From NCBI RefSeq assembly GCF_029392095.1, contig NZ_CP113930.1, positions 806,001-870,000 on the forward strand: a stretch of DNA of 64,000 nt. The letters are read 5' to 3'. The position numbers and the translations under genes are program-made. Below are positions 56,601 through 64,000 of this stretch, one piece after another; position 1 is the stretch's first letter; the number at the start of each line of letters is the position of its first letter. Origin of the DNA: Lactobacillus sp. ESL0700 (lineage in GTDB: Bacteria > Bacillota > Bacilli > Lactobacillales > Lactobacillaceae). A model generated the notes under the pieces. It was given only the letters and a program-made list of their open reading frames with translations, was not told where the DNA came from and searched no databases.

Positions 56601-59600
56601 CAACTGCGAACTTTGTTGGTTATCAAAATTCGCAGCAAGAACCATCTCTTGATCTGAATATTAAAAACACTGAAGATTACCAGAGTGAATACGCTAATAA
56701 GATAAAAACTACTGCAGGTAATGCAATTGATGCAGTTAAGCAAGCTGCTGCAGCTGATCCTGACCAAACTCCAGAACACCAGAAGAAATATCAAGATTAC
56801 ATTGCTGAAATTAATGATGCTCAAGATAAGGCTTTAAACCAATCACCAACAGCTGATGATACTGATTCGATTTATAATCCGAATAATAAGCTTCCAGATA
56901 TTCAAAAACGCAGAGATGCTGCTTTAAATAAGATTAATACAGCAACCAATAAGGCGCAGGCTTACAGCGATGTTCAGCAATATCTTGCTGCAGCTAACAA
57001 GGATTTGAATAATGCTGGAATTGATACTGCGGACTTTGCCGGTCAAGGTTCTGGCTTTAGCGACACTGACATTGATAATGCACTTAGCGCAATGGCAGCT
57101 GATGGTTCTAACAAGACTGATCTTGAAACCCCGCTTAAACAAAAGATTTTTGATAAATACAAGACAAGCTTGTCTGCCGCTATTACAGATTATGATGGTA
57201 CAAAGGGTAAAGAATTAGCTGGTCTAACTTTACCTGCTGGCACGCATTATCAATCTGATATTGATAGTTCTAAGAGCAATATTGCTAATGATTTAGCATA
57301 TAAGGGTGACGGCACTGAATTTACTGGCAGCGCAAATGTTACTGCTGCAAAAACCGCCATTGATTTGTCTGTTGCCAAGGCAAATGCAGCTTCTGAAGTG
57401 CAAAAATATGCCACCAGTATGGCTGCTGCTTATCCAAATTCTGCTAATGCGATTAATCAGGCAAATGCCGACCATCAAAAGATTATTGAGAATGAAACTA
57501 GTCTTGCAAACTTACAAGATAGTACCCCTGCTAACGCTAATGCAAATAACCATGATCAAGTTAAAGACGTTAAAGATGGTATAGCAGCAATTGATGTGGC
57601 AATTAAGAATTATAAGCAGGGCTTAAAGGATCACCTTAACAATCAAATTAATGGTGGTAAGGATGCAGACGGTACTGCACATGACAGTTTAAATTCTGCA
57701 GTCGAAAATCTGCAAAACAGCTTGAATGATGCTGGATTTGGCAACGATCCTGATATTATTAAGGGAATCAACAAGCTTAAAGATGAACTGAAACAAGCAG
57801 GAAACATTGCTAAAGATGGCGGCGATATTGATGCTGCTGATAGTGACCAAGCTGCTGCCGATAAGAATAAAGAAGCTCAAGATTTAATCGATGATGTCAA
57901 TAAGCGCTTAGACGCTCTTAATCAGTTAAAAGATGCTGCGGACAAGGCCAAAAAAGACCACCCTAAGCAGTCAGCTGCTATCAATGATGCCTGGAAAGAA
58001 GCAGCCAAAAATGTACTTAATGCTGCTAAGGACACAGGAAAGAACACTCCGATTGAAGATGCAGGTAAGAATGGGGTTGCTGCAATCACTAATACTGGTT
58101 TGCAAAGTCATGCCAAAGACGATATTGATACTGCCTATAATGCAGCTAAGAAGCGCATTCAAAACTCAGGCTTATCTGCAAAAGATCAAGCAAAATATCT
58201 TGCAGACCTTGATGCTGCCTATAAGTTAGCAACTGATAAAACCGGTAAAGATTCAATTTATACAACTAATAGTTCTGATTACATCAAAAATCGTAAGCAA
58301 AGAGCTCTTAATAAATTCAATAAAGCAGCTGCTAAGGCTGAAGTTGCTGGTTATGCGGATAAAGTCAAAAATGAGTTGGGTATCGCAGGGAATAATGCTG
58401 CAATTGATGCTGCTTTAGCTGCTGGTGAAGGCTTAATTGATGGTATTTCTGAAGGTGGTGCAACTGCACCAGATAATTCCCAGCTAATTGCTGATAATGA
58501 GCAAACAGCTAAGGATAAAATTCTGGCAGCAGCTAAGACTGCAGCTAAAGATTTGTTAGCGCAAAAAGAAAAAGATATTGATGATGCACTTGCTAAATTG
58601 CCAAATCTATCTGGAGACGACTTAGCTGCAGCCAAGCAAAAGGCTAAAGACTACGTTACTGCTGCTGGCAAAGACATTGATGCAGCTACGGATGATACCG
58701 GCGTTAAAACTGCCTATGACAACGGCGTTCTTAATCTTAATAATTTGCTGCAGACTGAAACTAAGAAGGACAATCGTAAACAAGCGATTAAGGACATTGA
58801 GAATAAGCGCGACGAAGTTTTAGCTGATCTTAATGATAAGAACAAGTACCCTGACTTAACTGATGAACATCGTAAGCAATTAATTGACAATGCCAATAAT
58901 GCTGCTAAGGATGGAATTGATGCACTTAATTCACCTAGTGCAGTACCCGATGATCAAGTTGAAGGCGAGAAGAACAAAACCCTTACTAATCTTGACAATG
59001 TTTTAACTAATGCAGCTAGTGAAAACAAAACTGATAAAGAAAATAAAGAGAATGAAGTAAATACAGCCAAGACTGCTGCACTTAATAAGCTGAAGGCAGC
59101 ACATGATGCCGCAGTAAGTAAAGTTAATGGTTATAAAGATAATCAAATTAGCTCAACCGACAAGGCAAATTATCTTGCACAGATTGAACATGATTATTCA
59201 GCTGCCCAGAATGCAATCAATGGTGCTACTGATGTTGATCGCGTTAATGCTGCTGAAGCAAAAGGTGAAAAGGACTTTGATAAACAAACCGATCTGGCTG
59301 AGATTGAAGCAGCAAAATCTGACGCAATTGCAGAGTTAGATAAAGATCGTGATGCTGCTCTTACTGCAGTTGAAAATGCCCATAACAGTGGTTCAATCAC
59401 CGATGACCAATATAATAAAATGAAAGATGACATTACCAGCTTCCATAATGACGGTGCTAGTGCCATTAATCAGGACAAGGATAAGGCTGCAATTACCCAA
59501 GATAAAAATACTGCTGCTGAAAAAATTAAGGGTGTTGTTGACGGCATTTCAGATACTGCTTTAGCTAACAGTAAAGAAAAAGCCAAAACTGACCTTGAAA

Positions 59601-62600
59601 CTGCAGCTAAAGATGCTAAAGATCATATTGATGGCTTAGATTCTCTTGGTCAAGATGAAAAGAATAGTCTAAAGCAACAAATAGACGATCAATTAAAAGC
59701 AGCTGAAACTGCAGTCGACACTGCTAAAACGCCAGATGCGGCCGCTAGTGCTGGTAGAAATGGTAAGACTGATTTTGCTAATACTAGTGCTGATGCCGAT
59801 TTAAAGAATGCCAAGATTAAGGGCAAACATAAACTGGATGATCAACTAAAGGCAGTTGATGATGCGATTGATGCATTAACTAACCTCGATCAAGCAAGTA
59901 AGGATGCTTTAAAACAGAGTGTTAAGAATGCATACAATGATGCGTTAAATAAGGTTAACAATCCTGATCCAGCAACACCATCTCAAGTTGCTACTAATGC
60001 TAAAGATGGGTACGATGCTATGCAAGACATCATTAATAAAGCTCAAAGCCTTGATACTGTTAAGCAGACTAATAAGAATAAATTAGACCAAGCAGCCCAA
60101 GATGCTAAGGATCGAATTGACAAGTCTGCTTTAACTGATAAGCAAAAGCAAGATGCCTATCAAGCAATTGATAAGGCTCGTGATAATGCTAAGGCTAACG
60201 TTGACAAGGCGACAGATACTTCAGGTGTTACTCAAGCTGAAAACGATGGTGAAAAAGCAATCACTGACGCTGAAGCAGCTGCCAACAAGGATTATCTTGA
60301 TGGTTTAAAGGACCAAGCTAAGCATGATATCGACGAGGCATGTAATGATGCTGAAACAGCTTTAGATGATGAATGGAAGACTTTGACTTCTGATGAGCAA
60401 GATAAAGTTAAGGATGACTTTAATAAAGCTAAGCAATCTATTGAAGATGCTCGCAAAGCTGCTAAGGATAAGGTTGACAAGGCCACTAATAAGGACGACA
60501 TTGATGGTGCTGTTACTGAAGCCACTAACTCGGCAGCAGCAGCTAAAAAGCCGGCACTATTAGCTGCTTCTAAGGAAAAGGCTAAGCAGGAAATCAAAGA
60601 TTATGGTGACAAGATTAAGGGTCAATTAACTAATCAATCTGACAAAGATATAGTTGATTCATTAGTTAATGACGCAATCCAAGAAATTGACAAAGATGCA
60701 AGCGCTGATGAAGTCAACGGTACTGTTACTAAATATAAGGACAAGATCGATGGTGTTAAGACTGCTGCTGATTCTGCTGAAGCTGATGCAATTAAAAAAG
60801 CTAGAGAAGAAGCACTTGCTGCCTTGAACCACAAATTAAATGGTGATGGTAAAGATAAAGGTGTTCTTGACCAAATCGATGCCTTAAAAGATCATTTAAC
60901 TCAAGACCAACTTGATAAATATAAAAATGAAGCAACTGGTGCTCATAAGACTTATACAGGCAATGTTAATGGTGATACTAATGTATCTGATATTAATAGT
61001 GATAAAAAACATGGTCTTGATGCTATGCAAGCTGCTTTAGATGAAGCAACTTTGCAAGCAGCCAAGAACGATGCTAATAAGAAACTGCAACAAGATGCCC
61101 AAGATGCAATTGACAAGATTAATGGCATGACTAACTTGACTGATGACCAGAAAAAAGATGCGATTAATAAGGTCAACAATGCCATTTCACCAGATCCTGA
61201 AGGTGGTCAATATCAAGTCAATAATGCTAAGGATAAGGACTCAATTGATAAGATTCTTTCTGATACTGAGAACACAATCAATAACATTGTTGGTAATTCT
61301 TCTAATACGTCCTTTACTGCTGCTCAAAATAAGGCTAAGGGCGATTTGGAAACCAAGGCTAAGAAACTCAAGCAGAAGATTAAGGATGACTTAGCTGCTG
61401 GTAAGTTGAGTGAAACCCAAGCTAATGGTCCTGACGGTAAGGGCGGATTAAATGCCGCAATTGATGATGCTTTAAGTGCAGCAGAAGGCAAGATTGACGC
61501 TGCAACCGACCAGGCTGGAATTGATCAGGCTGAAAAAGATGGAAATACAGCTTTAGATAATATTAACGATGAGATTAATAAAGATGAGGCTTACAATGCT
61601 GACCTTAAGAAAGTAGCTGATGCTGTCAAAGCTGCTAAAGACCAAGCTAAAAAGTACTTTGACTCGCACCCACATATGACGCAAGCACAAAAGGATAAGG
61701 TTAATAATTCGGTAGATGCGATTGGTAATGCAGCTAACGAAAGTATTAAACAGCACTATAACGATCCAGAAAATGCTATCAATAATATGGATCAAGCTGC
61801 TCACGATGCCGTTGATAAGTTAAGTCACTTAACATCAGGTTGGGACGACAAGGAACAAGCAGTTGAGAAATTAAAGGCTCATGCTAAACAAGACAGCGAC
61901 AATGTAACTGCTAATAATCCTGATTTCGATCAATTAACACCAGCTGAAATTGCAGCAGCACAACAAGCTATTCAACAAGCACAACTTGATGGCGAAAACA
62001 CAATTTTTGGTTTAGATACTTCTAAGAATAACTTGAATGATACAGAAAAGAATTGTGAAAAAGACGTCGACAATGCATTACTACCTTATAAATTGTTGAA
62101 TAAGCAACATCATCAAACTTCCGCACTTGATGATTATGCGGCAGGTAAAGATGGTCAGTCTGGGGATGGTGCAATTGATGCTCTGCCTAACTTGACTGAT
62201 AAGGAAAAGGAAGACTACAAGGCACAAATTGCCAAAGCTCGCCAAGATGCAGCTAATAAGGTTAATGGTATTAAACTGCCAGATAAGCCAACTGATGCTG
62301 ACTATAATTCTGCTGCTAAAGACGTTGACGATGCAGAAAAAGCCGGCGAAGCTGCCATTGCTGCAATTATCAATCAAGCAAAGCAAAATGATGATAAACG
62401 GCAAGCTGATAAAGAATTGGAAGATGCAGCTAACAAAGCTAAGACTGATAATCCTGACTTAGCAGACGCAATTAATCAAGTGGTTAGTGATGCTGAGAAA
62501 CAAATCGAGAATACTTCAGTTACTGACCCAACTAATGCTAAATCACCAGAAGGCATTAAGAATGATGCAATTGATAAGATCAATAAGTTGGTTGACGATG

Positions 62601-64000
62601 CTAAGATTGGCAGTCACAAGCAAGATACAATTAAGAAATTGGATCAGGAAAAATCGAAGGCTGCAGCAGTTATTAACCGTTCGCAATTAACTGATGAGCA
62701 AAAGAAGGCGGCTTTAGCGAAGCTCGATGCGTTATATGATGACGCTCAAAAGCGGCTTGACACTAGCAAGACAGATAAGAACGGCAAGCCATTGCCAGCA
62801 AATGTTTATCAGGCAGCTGCTGACCAAATTGCTAATGATTACCAAAAGATGATTGATATGGTCATTAACCAAAATTCAAAGAATGCTGATTATCCTTGGT
62901 TTGAAAATGAAGCTGACAATGCTCACGGCGATTTGAATGGTAAGTGGAATAATCTTGAAGGCAGCTTGTCTGATACGCAAAAGAATAAGTATCGAGATTT
63001 AATCAATACTATTGAAAACAGTATTGGTGATCTTGATAAGTCACAAAGTGGCCACAAGACCTCAATTAGCGATGATATTACTGCTTATGATGCTGGTTTA
63101 ACTGCTCTAAACAAGTTGAAGGCAGTTAAAGATGTTGAAGATGCCCAAACTGCAGCTAATACCGCAATTGATGGCCACTCTAACTTGTCCAAGGAGCAAA
63201 AGCAGTCATACAAGGATCAAGCTGATAAAGATGCCCAAACTGCAATTAATAATATTCTTGGTGTTAACCCAAGTGCTAATGACACAATTGGTAACCAAGA
63301 TAAGATTGATGCAGCAAAGGGCAGTGTCGACAAGGACTTAGCTACTATTGTTAATAATGCCAATAAAGATGATGCTGGTGTACTTGCTGATGCTAAGAAA
63401 AAGGCAGCTGCTAAGATTGATGATGCATACAATGCTGCTAAAAAGAAGCTAGGTTCAGCTTATAAGCCAGGTGGCGAACTTGATCAAGCTCACCAACATG
63501 AGATTGATCAGTTGAATGGGATGTCACTTGACGCTCTGCAAAATGTTGATGATGCAATTAAGAATGTTGACAAAGCAGCCGTTAATGAAGCTGGCGATTA
63601 CGCTAAGGATCAGATTGATAAATTACCTGACTTTACTGATCACCAAAAGCAAGCTTTGAAGGGTCAAATCGATAAGGATGTCGCAGTCGCAAACGGCGAT
63701 CAGGGTACGATTACCGCTGGGACAGTTGATCCAGATACTGTTACTACTGCTCGTGATAATACGATTGATACAATTTTGGCTGATGCCAAAGGTGATACGC
63801 AAAATGACAAGGATGCGTTAGCTAATGATCCAGCTGTTCAATTAGATGAGGCAAAAGCACAAGCTGAAAAGGACATTCAAACTGTTTATGATGCAGCTAA
63901 GGCAAAATTACCTAGTGGTGCTGATACTTCTGAACTTGATGATGCTTTTAACAACAATAAGAATGTTAATGGCTCAAGCATTCAGGAAATTAAGGATGCT
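53699..64000 (+). CDS. Giant YSIRK-type surface adhesin (partial, runs off the window)
   Basis: The frame from ATG 53699 (RBS AAGGAG) stays open for all 3,434 codons to the edge. Residues 1-50 carry a YSIRK-type signal (RFSIRKLSIGAASVLLGFTF, cleavage near VQADT). A disordered T/S/P/K-rich stretch to about 235 follows. Next is a β-rich region (about 240-740) with many short G/N-containing turns, resembling the pectate-lyase-like adhesive domain of lactobacilli. From about 980 an array of helical repeats of roughly 70-95 residues begins (AK...AKxxID...LTDxQK..AKxxAxxxVDxATxxxxVxxA...G), close to DUF1542/SasC-Mrp-type repeats. A C-terminal LPXTG anchor is expected outside the window. Probable roles are adhesion, aggregation or biofilm. 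Confidence 0.9.
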   Translation, partial: MLGKNNFNERLRKMEMQAKHDRFSIRKLSIGAASVLLGFTFFGMGSQSVQADTVTPETQSTSVDTEANNESVDTAKKAVTSSKDSNKPQVKKNNKKEQKLDTYAKLSKFLRDDSATVAANDGDNAASSKPTAAKPDQKPADTASQTPAEKPNQSANNTNSGSDITGNNSKPANTNQAGEDKVPEDANITSSTAKPGQKPVDSDPAASAAAGVAVTNGEKPTAPDQDDKKKPAAQGDKGKTSDGLSLSTTHDSTVYISSWSDLMEVFRNTNITTAYLTQSIADDDYDGVWGNDGWGSGSAHSSAGDRFIASRKGGLTIASDPAKKQRFTIDFKGLQPKPEPASKFTGQFSRGHGNGDNGTNDRMFLTYDNLDLWSETYYGLAETEELATTLVFNDVSFHGTQMLFTGNNTEIHFRGTDTAEVIRTPYIGPVDHDDAEQTGNATTQQLLQFTGTGTKLYFDEGCNFTGSTYQGNVIEISGNNSIVSIAKDAVVTLNPTGTADANASANGAENTNKPSGIVVTGGGKNVITVAQGGKLIINVGGQDAATRNAYNGKLDYHQAAAILLESSGSEIDNDGIIEINTNGDISKDDEAQTNVLLYDNGNLNVGSGGELNIIGSNMQNYSGTLVQIRGNADLENSKFSIKLTGTDGQTTAVPGATSGGTGKVTLIDVNGKLTINNPKSLEIDAHLNSNPNSSIIGDNKVTITNVKQVLDLNGQKIALPPFHKLVVHHASGPNRILVDQIELLNGKRKLDAKQLAKLQADPNLAAVIGSFPNLGTQLQSFIGKTFDEIFANVIMAALKDPNSPGFNNIAFIPANDEGFLNIANATVTEKEDDDGSRIISGHLNNYSQDKDGPGSDGIFNVLLPGGTNAYIIATIEDKGNTNYDGHTWSNPELAASTDPADDPYSDTDLFTINSSGKGTYPTNQTSDSTLPRKVKFAAKVDENGDFSFTLPPEYVAMLKKGAKVRLTPTANFVGYQNSQQEPSLDLNIKNTEDYQSEYANKIKTTAGNAIDAVKQAAAADPDQTPEHQKKYQDYIAEINDAQDKALNQSPTADDTDSIYNPNNKLPDIQKRRDAALNKINTATNKAQAYSDVQQYLAAANKDLNNAGIDTADFAGQGSGFSDTDIDNALSAMAADGSNKTDLETPLKQKIFDKYKTSLSAAITDYDGTKGKELAGLTLPAGTHYQSDIDSSKSNIANDLAYKGDGTEFTGSANVTAAKTAIDLSVAKANAASEVQKYATSMAAAYPNSANAINQANADHQKIIENETSLANLQDSTPANANANNHDQVKDVKDGIAAIDVAIKNYKQGLKDHLNNQINGGKDADGTAHDSLNSAVENLQNSLNDAGFGNDPDIIKGINKLKDELKQAGNIAKDGGDIDAADSDQAAADKNKEAQDLIDDVNKRLDALNQLKDAADKAKKDHPKQSAAINDAWKEAAKNVLNAAKDTGKNTPIEDAGKNGVAAITNTGLQSHAKDDIDTAYNAAKKRIQNSGLSAKDQAKYLADLDAAYKLATDKTGKDSIYTTNSSDYIKNRKQRALNKFNKAAAKAEVAGYADKVKNELGIAGNNAAIDAALAAGEGLIDGISEGGATAPDNSQLIADNEQTAKDKILAAAKTAAKDLLAQKEKDIDDALAKLPNLSGDDLAAAKQKAKDYVTAAGKDIDAATDDTGVKTAYDNGVLNLNNLLQTETKKDNRKQAIKDIENKRDEVLADLNDKNKYPDLTDEHRKQLIDNANNAAKDGIDALNSPSAVPDDQVEGEKNKTLTNLDNVLTNAASENKTDKENKENEVNTAKTAALNKLKAAHDAAVSKVNGYKDNQISSTDKANYLAQIEHDYSAAQNAINGATDVDRVNAAEAKGEKDFDKQTDLAEIEAAKSDAIAELDKDRDAALTAVENAHNSGSITDDQYNKMKDDITSFHNDGASAINQDKDKAAITQDKNTAAEKIKGVVDGISDTALANSKEKAKTDLETAAKDAKDHIDGLDSLGQDEKNSLKQQIDDQLKAAETAVDTAKTPDAAASAGRNGKTDFANTSADADLKNAKIKGKHKLDDQLKAVDDAIDALTNLDQASKDALKQSVKNAYNDALNKVNNPDPATPSQVATNAKDGYDAMQDIINKAQSLDTVKQTNKNKLDQAAQDAKDRIDKSALTDKQKQDAYQAIDKARDNAKANVDKATDTSGVTQAENDGEKAITDAEAAANKDYLDGLKDQAKHDIDEACNDAETALDDEWKTLTSDEQDKVKDDFNKAKQSIEDARKAAKDKVDKATNKDDIDGAVTEATNSAAAAKKPALLAASKEKAKQEIKDYGDKIKGQLTNQSDKDIVDSLVNDAIQEIDKDASADEVNGTVTKYKDKIDGVKTAADSAEADAIKKAREEALAALNHKLNGDGKDKGVLDQIDALKDHLTQDQLDKYKNEATGAHKTYTGNVNGDTNVSDINSDKKHGLDAMQAALDEATLQAAKNDANKKLQQDAQDAIDKINGMTNLTDDQKKDAINKVNNAISPDPEGGQYQVNNAKDKDSIDKILSDTENTINNIVGNSSNTSFTAAQNKAKGDLETKAKKLKQKIKDDLAAGKLSETQANGPDGKGGLNAAIDDALSAAEGKIDAATDQAGIDQAEKDGNTALDNINDEINKDEAYNADLKKVADAVKAAKDQAKKYFDSHPHMTQAQKDKVNNSVDAIGNAANESIKQHYNDPENAINNMDQAAHDAVDKLSHLTSGWDDKEQAVEKLKAHAKQDSDNVTANNPDFDQLTPAEIAAAQQAIQQAQLDGENTIFGLDTSKNNLNDTEKNCEKDVDNALLPYKLLNKQHHQTSALDDYAAGKDGQSGDGAIDALPNLTDKEKEDYKAQIAKARQDAANKVNGIKLPDKPTDADYNSAAKDVDDAEKAGEAAIAAIINQAKQNDDKRQADKELEDAANKAKTDNPDLADAINQVVSDAEKQIENTSVTDPTNAKSPEGIKNDAIDKINKLVDDAKIGSHKQDTIKKLDQEKSKAAAVINRSQLTDEQKKAALAKLDALYDDAQKRLDTSKTDKNGKPLPANVYQAAADQIANDYQKMIDMVINQNSKNADYPWFENEADNAHGDLNGKWNNLEGSLSDTQKNKYRDLINTIENSIGDLDKSQSGHKTSISDDITAYDAGLTALNKLKAVKDVEDAQTAANTAIDGHSNLSKEQKQSYKDQADKDAQTAINNILGVNPSANDTIGNQDKIDAAKGSVDKDLATIVNNANKDDAGVLADAKKKAAAKIDDAYNAAKKKLGSAYKPGGELDQAHQHEIDQLNGMSLDALQNVDDAIKNVDKAAVNEAGDYAKDQIDKLPDFTDHQKQALKGQIDKDVAVANGDQGTITAGTVDPDTVTTARDNTIDTILADAKGDTQNDKDALANDPAVQLDEAKAQAEKDIQTVYDAAKAKLPSGADTSELDDAFNNNKNVNGSSIQEIKDA

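Noticed and set aside
53900-64000. Many 60-110-codon frames on both strands across the right end of the window
   Set aside because: They are shadows of the single long repeat-coding frame; alanine/lysine/aspartate codons make stop-poor antisense and shifted frames. None has an RBS or a plausible product.

Overview
The window looks like a chromosomal segment of a low-GC lactic acid bacterium, most likely a Lactobacillus sensu stricto (L. delbrueckii group). The main reasons are the gene order upp-atpBEFHAGDC-DUF1146-mbl-yidD-DUF2969-rodA, a complete comG operon followed by a ytxK-like methyltransferase and ackA, an ssrA tag reading ANKENSYALAA, and a YSIRK-type secretion signal on a giant surface protein at the right edge. 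The species assignment is inference; no search was possible.

Layout. 1-1.5 kb: end of an ABC transporter operon (permease, ATPase). 1.5-12.3 kb: mostly minus strand, with an AAA-type ATPase behind unusual 11-bp promoter repeats, a four-gene ABC exporter/GNAT operon, a GrpB-family gene on the plus strand, a FtsX-type permease with its ATPase, a HAD phosphatase and an APC permease. 12.5-19.3 kb: yebC, comGA-GG (including a 52-codon comGG), a ytxK-like gene and ackA. 19.3-22.2 kb: tmRNA followed by a small decayed island with a MITE-like element, a frameshifted and 5'-truncated tyrosine integrase, a membrane protein with two extracellular repeats and a small secreted protein. 22.3-34.9 kb: manA, a two-component system, SPFH protein, LtaS-family protein, VanZ, pgi, ECF S-component, MFS pump, a Met-rich small membrane protein and a serine hydrolase.

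34.9-36.1 kb is the least ordinary stretch. It holds tRNA-Glu(CUC) and tRNA-Gln(CUG) behind a strong promoter, then about 0.9 kb without a normal gene. That stretch contains a short terminated RNA, a three-way-junction RNA fold, a candidate Fst-like type I toxin of 31 codons with convergent-terminator architecture, and a cupin gene remnant. 36.1-51.6 kb is core: murT, tdk, prfA-prmC-tsaC, upp, the ATP synthase operon, and a cell-shape cluster (mbl, yidD, DUF2969, rodA).

51.7-53.7 kb: a usp gene and a small membrane protein lie behind a candidate 6S/lacto-usp RNA, followed by about 950 bp of AT-rich DNA with no gene seen. From 53,699 to the window edge (3,434 codons, no stop reached) runs a giant YSIRK adhesin with a beta-helix-like N-terminal region and a very long array of DUF1542-like helical repeats.

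Functionally the window joins energy metabolism (ATP synthase, ackA, pgi), envelope growth (murT, rodA, mbl, LtaS family), DNA uptake (comG) and surface/adhesion functions. Accessory DNA is concentrated at the tmRNA, at the tRNA pair and at the right edge.
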